In this document: positions 55,168 to 64,000 of the stretch, in pieces | Layout: every line of letters starts with the position of its first letter | How positions within the stretch are numbered: position 1 is the first letter of the stretch | Source: Clonostachys chloroleuca | Lineage: Eukaryota; Ascomycota; Sordariomycetes; Hypocreales; Bionectriaceae | Assembly (NCBI GenBank): GCA_037952775.1 | Contig: JBANAY010000001.1 | Span: 6,076,001 to 6,140,000 of the forward strand | DNA: 64,000 nt | Reading direction: 5' to 3' | Program-made: the position numbers and the translations under genes | The notes under the pieces: model-generated | Databases searched by the model: none | The model's input: the letters and a program-made list of their open reading frames with translations, nothing else | What the model was told of the DNA's origin: nothing

Positions 55168-56289
55168 CTAGGCCGCAGACTTCATCTCCAACGACCTCAA
55201 GACCTCGCGCACCTCGGGGAAATCAAGCTCTGTCACCGTCTCTTTCCAAAGTTTTTCCATGAAGACTTTACCTTCCTCCGTATACATGAAGGCATTGTAC
55301 CTAGACCAAGTCAGCATTGATAACCCAAAATATTTTAATCCCTGCCCAGGGCGACTGAATGGATTCTGGACTTACGGGCTCACTTCCCAGTCGCTTATAA
55401 AGCTGCCGTGGCTTGACGGTCCTCTAGCTACGGCAGTATCTATATACCTCCATGCTGCGTTGTTTACGGAGGTCCCGAGAAGCGCCGTGAGAGGCCAGGC
55501 AAGTAGTCTCACTATCCAGGGCATACTGCGGAAGAAGCTGGTGCCCGGTGTGAAACTAGGATCAACCACATTGACAATCGTATCTTCTGCTTTTGTGATC
55601 TGGCTGAGCTTGTGTGTCAACATGAGAACCAATCCTTTACTTGTATCGTATCTCTTCTTAGCCGAAGAAGAGTTCCACCCCTCTGATCTGTCAAATGCCG
55701 GGATAAGGGGATCTTCGTTGCGCTCCGCAAACTCAGCAATCAGAGCTGCTCCTGAAGCTACAAATGTAAGCCGGCCAGGAGACCCTTCCGGGTTATTCCT
55801 CTTCAAAGCGGGCAGCAAAAGCAAGCCCAGAAGCGCTGCCGATAGATAGTTGACCTGGAACTGCTCCTCGTGGCCCGTCGATGGAGTTGCCTTGAATTCC
55901 GAATTCATGATTCCCGCGCTCATTATAGCAACGTCCAAGCGACTCAACTCATTGCACTTTCGAGAGAATGACCGAATGGAGTCGTATGAATTCAAATCCA
56001 AGTGCCAAATATCAATAGTTGCCTTTGGATAAGCCTTTCGCAAAGATAGAACGGCGTCCTCACCCTTTTGGGGGGACCGCACGCCGAGGATGAGGCGTGA
56101 GAGACCGCGTGAAAGCAAAAGCTTTCCGCATTCTAGGCCAATTCCGACATTGCCGCCTGTGATAACGACGGTTTTACCAGCGACGGAGACGTGATCCATT
56201 GGTGGCTTGGGATTCGGGCGCAGTTGATGCTTGCTGAATACCGTGAAAAAGGTATCCTTTCGAGGAGGGAGGGACATGGAGGAAGCCAT
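55168..56289 (-). CDS. Short-chain dehydrogenase/reductase (retinol-dehydrogenase-like)
   Basis: Exons 56289-55376 and 55300-55168, total 1047 nt encoding 348 residues from MASSMSLPPRKD. The cofactor loop TGGNVGIG is at residues 44-51, and ILGVRSPQKGEDA follows the second strand (Arg favours NADPH). NNAG-like MSAGIMNSE, catalytic Ser in LTFVASGAAL, and YDTSK (YxxxK) complete the active site. A C-terminal helix (VEHNAFMY region) and AWP suggest membrane association as in related reductases. Substrate unknown; members reduce carbonyls of secondary metabolites or lipids. A TATA-like element lies at plus 56380-56387. The longer upstream frame (to 56406) has no support. Confidence 0.85.
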
Positions 56290-58013
56290 GATTACAGAAG
56301 ACAATGCGACAAAATGCGACAATGCGATATAGAAGCTATCAAACAAATTCAAGAAAGAGATTGCCCTTCTGGGCAACACTTTATATATTTTCGCGTGACT
56401 GAACATCGCATTTGCATTTGCTAGTCTAGAGAGAAGGGTAGGCTATAGCACGTCGGAGATCCACCACTCAATCTGGCCATCAATGTGCCCCCCTGTCTTG
56501 TCTTCAGAGCTCAAGTTTCATCAAGATTAATAGCCTTCGACGGAGCATTGATCAATATGCAGATGCCTCATTATCCTTTCCGCCCCGAAGCCAACTTCTG
56601 CGGAGTTTCGTCAGCAATCGACTTCATCCATACACTCCGCCAAAGCGAAGTGAATATGACAACTCCGCTTAACATCATTCGTCATCGCTACTCTAATCTC
56701 AAATTCCACTTTCTCCATTTGCCACTTGATTTAAAAGAGCACATTAAAAAATTACAGTCGCTTGTCTTAAACCTAGAGAAAACGCTTATCAAGAGTAACT
56801 AGTCCAATGGCGGCAGAGGTATTTCAGAGTTGTATAGAGTCAATGATAAATTGATCTCCGCCGGTTCTTCCTTCTGCGGGCTTGCCATCGGTTGAAGCAA
56901 TGGCAAGAAGCAAAATTACAGCCAGCCAAAGTAAAAAACGAGAAGTTGTTGTCATAGCTTTCGACAGGGATACCACATTGATTTCCAAATTGGCATAAGT
57001 GGTTCTAGAATCGCTGACAAAGCATTAATAGGTGGAGCCTTTTAATTGGTTGGTGTGATTACGTCAGTGAATACGTCATTCGCAGCCCCTGAGTTTTGAT
57101 TGAAGGACACATCCTAAACTTTTCTCATCTACCCTATTGATTCGTGAGGATCGCAGACATTGATGATGGCTAAATCAGTGGCAGTACTCTTGCATGTATA
57201 GTAGGCTCATGATTGCCCTTAATAACGACCTCTTCAGTACTAGGTACCTAAAATATTTATCAATTGCTTGCTATGCCCGGCATGCTAAAAATAGGTAGGG
57301 AAAGTCTCAGGACCTGACTCAGACCTCATGACTGATTCTATGTTGAATCTTCAATTTCGACGACCATTCCACCCAAGTTTTATAGATAACCGGGGAAGCG
57401 CCTTGATAGGATCTTCAGCCTAGATTAGCAATCTGTCTATAGCTCTCCACATGAGAAGTCAATAAACCGCGACAGATGCTGCAAGAGATCCCTCAAAACT
57501 GCATCATGTCTTCATGTTCTTCAGGGTTTAGGGTAGCCAATGCGATGTTTCGGGGCGCCTGTTTTTTTGTTTACAAATCGCTCGGACAAAGTCTTTTCCG
57601 ATGACCGGAAAGATGTGGGTACCCACTCAGGCAGAGTAAGCTCAGCACTCAAATCAAATCTTCTTTTTTTTTTTTTTAAGATTATTTTTGTTGGTAGTAT
57701 CATGGTGAACAGGCAGAGAGGATCCCGGCAGCCCACATGATAATGATCTTGGTCTTGAAACTATGAGAAAAATTTCTTTTTCCCCCTCTCTCACATTGCC
57801 TGATTTCTAATGCTACCCACGAGCTGATTAATAATGCGTGGTGACATGATGTGTTGCTTGAGCAGTTTTCCGTCATTCCACACCTGCTGATTGGCAGCGC
57901 CCTACGGCGCGGTCCGCAACTCCGTCACGCTTGAACACGCTACTGTGTAACTTGCTGTGAAGATCCGATCCAGGGGTAGACGGAAGAGGTTCTCCCGCCT
58001 CGGAATTCGTCTG
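56290..58013. other. Intergenic, 1.7 kb, no gene seen
   Basis: It includes a long T homopolymer (about 57664-57678) and two TACGTCA boxes 12 bp apart at 57060-57066 and 57072-57078 (CRE/ATF-like). The 105-codon frame at 56485-56802 has no domain. No other structure recognised. Confidence 0.5.
56380..56387 (-). promoter_or_regulatory. TATA element of the SDR gene
   Basis: Minus-strand TATATAAA about 95 bp upstream of ATG 56289. Confidence 0.45.
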
Positions 58014-58019
58014 TATAAA
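58014..58019 (+). promoter_or_regulatory. TATA element of the OYE gene
   Basis: TATAAA 91 bp upstream of ATG 58105, typical spacing. Confidence 0.55.
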
Positions 58020-58083
58020 GTGGATGGCCCCGGTTGGCTGTCATGGGCTAGAACATTTCTTAACAGCCTGGAAATCCCCGTAG

Positions 58084-59487
<1,404 letters not shown>

Positions 59488-60236
59488 GGTTTGTTCGTCT
59501 TGTGGTAAACTCGATGGACCAAACATGGCATGTTTCAAGACAGAATTAGATTTACTGAGCAAGAAAAGCGAGAGAAAGGCATATAGATATGTAGCATTCT
59601 ATGAATTCACGCGAGCAGTAAATGAAAGCCAATGGCATAATTGATTGACCATGAATGTTAAACAGTTCGACTTGGCCTATATCATAGCATAGCGAGTCTG
59701 TCTATGCAACTAGCTCTCCTCCATCCGAATAGTTAGAGAGATTGAGCGCGACCTAGATCGCCCGATGTGCTCGCCCTGGGTTAGCTGTATGGTAAGATTT
59801 TGGTTGCAGGCTATGTGGGAAGGGTATCGTGCAGCTAGGCTCAATTAGAAGTATGTATAGAAGATGAAAGAATCACAAGATAGTGCTGGATCCTGCTTGA
59901 ATCGGAGGTTAACTCAGTAGAAACCCAAATTGTATCATCAAGACTGACAACATTTGAAAGTAAATATCACATCACGTCATTTCAGCATCGGGCGGCAAAG
60001 GCCAAACCAAACCTTCATCAGTTCAATTTTACTCTAATTTTGTGTACCGCTCAGAGTCATTAATCCATTAATAATTCTAAATCCAACCATACCCTCCCAA
60101 GAAATCTGCATAGTGAACATCCCATACTGAGCCACATACAACCGATGATTTTCTCCCAGTAGAGTCTGGTCAAGGCAAACCAGCAGGGTAGACTTGAGCG
60201 TTCTCAGCATGGCGCCTGTAGAGCGAACGATCTTTG
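59488..60236. other. Intergenic between convergent genes
   Basis: 3' flanks of the OYE and of the secreted Cys-rich gene, including alternative 3' exons of the latter. No other gene seen. Confidence 0.4.
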
Positions 60237-60674
60237 TTAGCATAATCTGGAAGTTAGAATATTGTATGAGATAATTGGCAAACACTCACGCAAGTCTACA
60301 GTAACAACATACTTTGTTAGTACATGGACAGAACCAAAGGGATAGGAACTAATACGTACTGCGCCGTCAGCTCCCGTAGGCCCGCCAACACATCCTCTGG
60401 CTGCCTCATATTGACGTCGTGGTGAGCAATCGTCGCACCCGCCCGGGCACAAGTCACCCTGTCTTGGGTTGACATTGCACTGCCAGGCTTTAAACCCATC
60501 GATGCAGTAATGCCCGCCGCAATTCTGACACTTCATGGGGCACCAGATCGGCGGATTTGGGCCTTCACAGGCTGCATTGTTCTCGGCTTCTATTTCCGCG
60601 TGGGTTCGCCCATGATTTCCACAGGCCATGGCAAGCCCGAAAAGAGCAACACTCATGGCTATTGAGACCTTCAT
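60237..60674 (-). CDS. Small secreted cysteine-rich protein
   Basis: From ATG 60674 the frame gives a signal peptide (MKVSIAMSVALFGLAMA) and a mature domain of about 85 residues rich in Cys and Gly: CEGPNPPIWCPMKCQNCGGH, YCIDGFKAWQCNVNPRQGDL, CPGGCDDC, RGCVGGPTGADGA. Roughly ten Cys in Cx2C/Cx3C-type pairs point to a disulfide-rich extracellular protein (effector-, toxin-immunity- or defence-like cannot be told apart). After GADGA a GTACGT donor begins an intron, so the last residues of the continuous frame are intronic; the true C-terminus probably comes from one or two small exons between 60300 and 60160. End uncertain. Confidence 0.65.
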   Translation of the reverse strand: MKVSIAMSVALFGLAMACGNHGRTHAEIEAENNAACEGPNPPIWCPMKCQNCGGHYCIDGFKAWQCNVNPRQGDLCPGGCDDCSPRRQYEAARGCVGGPTGADGAVRISSYPFGSVHVLTKYVVTVDLRECLPIISYNILTSRLC

Positions 60675-62083
60675 CTTACTGAGCGGTGGGTGTTGTGATT
60701 TTGGGTGGTCTGAGTTTGCGTGTGACGCGTGCCGCGCGGCAGGTTGGGAATCAAATTATGCAGATGCTGTGGGATATCCAAAGGTGTCGTAGATTAATGC
60801 AGTCGCCCTATTCACGGGTATTGTCTCTAAGATATTCCAATGAGGGAAACAGCAATAAAGGGCGTAACTGCGAATTGAATGCAGTCCACGGCAAGATTGG
60901 AGCAGCCCCTTTCTTTGCCGTGAACGATGAGCTAGCTCCCGGTTTTTCTCCGGAGCCCAACCAGCGGCTAGCTGATATCTTGGCCAATATTCAGCTGAAA
61001 AGGTGGCGTTCTGGGCTCCCAATAGCGGCATGAGTAATTAAGACACTTCTCTTGCTCCACCTACACGCAGATACGAGTCGTTTCTGTTGCTCAGCTACCA
61101 ATGTTATGCCGTAAAACACTGGAGTCGCCACAAACACGGTTTTAATGGGATCACTCTTCTTCTGACCACTACCCTTCGTCTTACAGCGTCTGACAATATC
61201 CCATCAGCTTCATGCCAGTCAAAGCAGATTCTATAGCTAGGTATTTATATATCGAGAGGCTGCTTTCTTCCCTGACCCTAGCCTAAAGGGAGAGATGACT
61301 TTGACTTTGATCCAACCTAAAACTCGTGTCATGGGTAGATTTCATCCTACGGCTTGTGGGTTGGTTTTAGCTGTCCTGACTCAATCGCGACCTTGGGCGT
61401 CGGGACCCTACTCAGTACTCAATATCAATTTGGACTCCCAATGTCCTCCTTACTGACAATTGAGGATGACACTTTCGATTAAGGCTAGGATAATACCATG
61501 CAAATAATATTGTCTGGAAGGGCTGGCTCGGACTAAGGCTTTCAAGTCCATCCTGAGCTAAAGCAAATCTATGGTTCTTAAGAGATATATTTTTATAGCC
61601 TTGAATTGCATTGGTAATATTGAGTATTCTATTTACTTGATATCTACGTCTGGCTGGTCTTAGCTTCACCAAGGGGATGACCCTTGGTTACTGACCCAGA
61701 ACACCACGAGAAGGTGCCAGCCAATCGTTCTGGACCGGACAGACTTCTGACTGGCGCCTCCACATATGATTCACTTGAACCAAAGCTTCTTCGGCGGGCA
61801 GTGGCCGCTGGGGAGAAAGAGCAAGGGGGATATAATGATATAGGTAATGATGTTGATGCGCTTGGGAATGTGCAGTGACAGCTTTGCAGATAAAGACGTG
61901 AAGTGGTAAGGGGGACACGCTGGGGAAAGTAGACTAAAAAAAAACACGCTCAGATAATCACGCTGATGAAAACACACTGAGGGAAATGAAAAGCAGAACC
62001 AGATGATGATGGGATAAAACAACATGAAGTGACTCAAGAAAAGGGAAAAAATGGACGTACCTTGCACTCCCCGCACAAAACCT
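60675..62083. other. Intergenic, 1.4 kb
   Basis: Mirror frames at 60686-61033 have no domain. Poly-A near 61936. No gene supported. Confidence 0.45.
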
Positions 62084-62236
62084 ATCGAATGTTAGCGAAA
62101 AGCCCTCTACCAAACCTGTCCCCCTATATTCCTCCTCTATCGAAAGTCAGCGAAATCCCTGCTACCAAACCTTGCCCCTGTATTCCTCCTCTATCGAATG
62201 TTAGCGAAAACCCTATACCAAACCTGTCCCTGATGT
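62084..62236. repeat. 54-55-bp minisatellite, about 2.8 copies
   Basis: Unit starts at 62084, 62139 and 62193. Each begins ATCGAA(T/A)GT(T/C)AGCGAAA and continues with CCCT...TACCAAACCT and ...ATTCCTCCTCT. The last copy is partial. It lies just 3' of the orphan gene at 62334-62950. Confidence 0.85.
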
Positions 62237-62333
62237 ATGATGTGATGTATATGGTCGGTCCTCCGCTCCTCCCCTGAAGTCAAAGGTTAGCCTGTTCTTC
62301 TATAGAAGGGGATTATTAGATACTTACCTTTCC

Positions 62334-62950
62334 TTATAAAACCCCTCGTCGTTTCTTCCGGTCGATCCCCTTCGCTACATCGTTCACGTACCGGGTCGAC
62401 GGACGGCGATCGAATCGTGTATGTCGCTCGAATCGTATCGTCATCGGCGAGGTGCGGATTGGGCGCTCTGTCTGCTTTCGCGTCGAGATTACTTCGTCCA
62501 CGAACTTGTTCCACTCTTCGGCGTCTTCGTCTCTCAACCACCACGTCTTGATCTTTTCTTTGACCCTTCGAACCAGCGCTCGGAAACCGCGTCGATTCGG
62601 TCGGCGTTCGGGCTCTGTCTTCCCGGCGTCATCATCACAGTGCCCACAAGGGCACCGCTCCGACGGGTCCGACTCGGCGAGCATCGCGGACCTAATCTAG
62701 TTAGTATTGGTATACATCACAGTTGAAGATGACCAAGGACGATATGGGCAAGGAAGGTGGATGCTGATATGGGTAAGGAAGGGTGATGAAGATATAGGTA
62801 AGGATGGAGGATGATGATATTGGTAAGGAAGGGGGATGAAAAGGTGGTGTTGGGGATGGTTTCAACTTACATCTTGGTCGGTCGTCGAGAAGATCTTCGT
62901 TGCGGCGGCGGAGTGAAGTCGAAGTACGTCTGATTACGATTGAAAGCCAT
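62334..62950 (-). CDS. Orphan small basic protein (hypothetical)
   Basis: Exons 62950-62871 (MAFNRNQTYFDFTPPPQRRS...) and 62691-62334, total 438 nt encoding 145 residues, ending RKKRRGVL. Splice signals are canonical: AAGAT|GTAAGT and TACTAAC...ATTAG|GTCC. The middle contains CPCGHCDDD and a helical KEKIKTWWLRDEDAEEWNKF stretch; the protein is Arg/Lys-rich. I recognise no domain. Codons rich in CGA, TCG and ACG give exon 2 a base pattern unlike its neighbours. The intron carries the 25-bp tandem repeats. It may be a lineage-specific gene. Confidence 0.5.
62741..62840. repeat. 25-bp tandem repeat, four copies, inside an intron
   Basis: Copies begin at 62741, 62766, 62791 and 62816, each opening GATAT(G/A/T)GG(C/T)AAGGA and closing with GGATG-like sequence. 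Spacing is exactly 25 bp. The array fills most of the intron of the orphan gene. Confidence 0.9.
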
Positions 62951-64000
62951 GGTCAGTAAACGCGTCAAGGATGAATGTGTTCAATACTTACAAGCGATGA
63001 AGGAAGTGTCGGTATTCGTCGTCGTTCGTGTGCGTTATCGGTGAAATCGTTGGTAATCGTTGGTAATCGTATGGGAGTGTGCGTTATCGAACTGATGATG
63101 AAAGGAAGAAGAAAATAAAGGAAAGCAGGAGGGACGAGGGGTTTAAGTAGTTTTCTCAGGGACCAGCTTGAGCTGAGACTGATCTTTCGTTTACCACTCA
63201 TCCAGCTTATGCTTTCTAAATTTCTTTCAAAGTGAGTAATGGACATGGCTTGTGATCACGTCAAGGTTTGTGATTGATTTGCCAACGCCCCCCCCCGTGG
63301 GGAAACAAGAGTTACCCCAGGATCTAGGTATGGCTAAGACTCCCCATATCTGACGAATGATCTTCCAAGAAGTCTATTTTTCTAGAGCGTTCTACGCATC
63401 TGGTTCATGTGAGCCGACTTAACTTTGCAATTATCACAGCTGACGACTGACTGAGTTTGTCTGGAAGAGTAAATCTGACTCAATTGGCCCTTTACTCATT
63501 TATTGGGTTGAGATGTTGGTTCTGGCATCTTCCATTGTTGCTTTTTACCTTGTACTCAAACTCTCCCACGTAACCAAATACACATGTGAACCGACTTGAC
63601 TTTGTAAATATCACATGCAAGCGTCTGTGTTTATTTCTGAAAAGCATATTTTGTTCAACTGACCTCTGATGAATGTTGTTTACCATTTCCCAATGTGGTC
63701 TTCGAAACCCCCCGTTGGTAGAAATCCACACTGATACACTACCCCATGAGGAAATTGGATTGAAATATGATTTGACTGACTTCCCCAACATATAGACCAA
63801 GGAAAAAACGGGATATATACTGCATTTTGAACTCGTCTTTGGGCTTCAATCAACATACATGCAATTGGTCGAGCCATTTTATCCTCAGCCATTTTCTTTT
63901 TCTTTGAATTCTCATTGGCCCAGCACCAAGTCAATTGATTGAATTGACTCCGAGCAAATGCAATGCAAGAAAGAGGAAAGCCGAGGGCAGAAACGTCTCA
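62951..64000. other. Repeat-bearing region without a gene
   Basis: It holds a short TGGTAATCGT duplication near 63050-63070, poly-C at about 63288, and two 31-bp diverged copies (63407-63437 and 63584-63614). Frames at 62965-63246 and 63492-63934 have no domain. Confidence 0.45.
63407..63614. repeat. Diverged direct repeat (31 bp x 2)
   Basis: Copy 1 is 63407-63437, copy 2 is 63584-63614; 27 of 31 positions match. Three differences are transitions (G/A, A/G, C/T) and one is T/A. Weaker similarity continues downstream of both. Confidence 0.65.

Noticed and set aside
56485..56802. 105-codon plus-strand frame
   Set aside because: No domain, no splice context, and no homologous pattern recognised.
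61771..62076. 101-codon minus-strand hydrophobic frame
   Set aside because: Low-complexity Phe/Leu/Ser run from a T/A-rich spacer; no start context or domain.
62029..62277. A Pro-rich repeat protein gene on the plus strand
   Set aside because: Open only because the minisatellite unit is near a multiple of three; one unit is 55 bp and there is no promoter or terminal domain. Kept only as a finding.

Overview
The window looks like nuclear DNA of a filamentous ascomycete, most likely Eurotiales (Penicillium/Aspergillus type). Coding genes carry many short GT-AG introns of about 50-90 bp with CTAAC/CTGAC-like branch sites. Protein families are typical of that group: Zn2Cys6 regulators, ACS- and inositol-type MFS carriers, P450 with reductase, cupins, SDRs, an OYE and an MpaB-type oxygenase. 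Genes alternate strand with 0.5-1.5 kb spacers, and there are no operons, rRNA, tRNA or CRISPR. The many oxidoreductases, transporters and regulators, together with many broken genes, suggest an accessory, secondary-metabolism-rich chromosome region.

Layout. 0-5 kb: C-terminal remnant of an MFS drug carrier, a hot-dog thioesterase and an MpaB-like membrane oxygenase with one frameshift. 6-9 kb: a PHD-finger/coiled-coil protein and an intact isochorismatase-like hydrolase. 9.7-17 kb: a graveyard (NmrA-like reductase, 4CL-like ligase, TPR/NLR C-terminus, membrane-protein fragment) around an apparently intact eight-exon dipeptidyl peptidase III. 17.6-19.2 kb: BAHD-like acyltransferase with one frameshift.

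20.5-29.3 kb is the most interesting block. A 2OG-Fe(II) dioxygenase of the free-amino-acid-hydroxylase type and a PLP enzyme of the Cys/Met-metabolism fold share a divergent promoter. They are followed by a cupin, a Zn2Cys6 regulator and an ACS-type carrier. This has the make-up of a small gene cluster for a modified amino acid or related small molecule, and I cannot match it to a named cluster. 30-32 kb: a DUF1772 membrane protein (frameshifted) and a truncated amino-acid permease. 32.4-36.5 kb: a secreted beta-lactamase-like hydrolase (frameshifted) and a Zn2Cys6 regulator.

37-47.3 kb: myo-inositol-type transporter, divergent Zn2Cys6 regulator, P450 divergent from its own full-length NADPH-P450 reductase, and a two-domain SnoaL protein broken by one stop codon. 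49-60.7 kb: LITAF-like zinc-ribbon protein with a long C-terminal domain, dihydroflavonol-reductase-like enzyme, short regulator-like protein, an EutQ-like cupin whose start codon appears to be split by an intron, an SDR, an OYE and a small secreted Cys-rich protein. 62-64 kb is repeat-rich: a 54-bp minisatellite, and an orphan gene whose intron holds four 25-bp tandem repeats.

A cross-cutting observation: five otherwise complete gene models each need exactly one base added or removed, in every case inside a homopolymer, to become open. This points either to base-calling errors in the assembly or to very recent inactivation. All exon coordinates are my own reading of splice signals and protein-family continuity. 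No database search was run.
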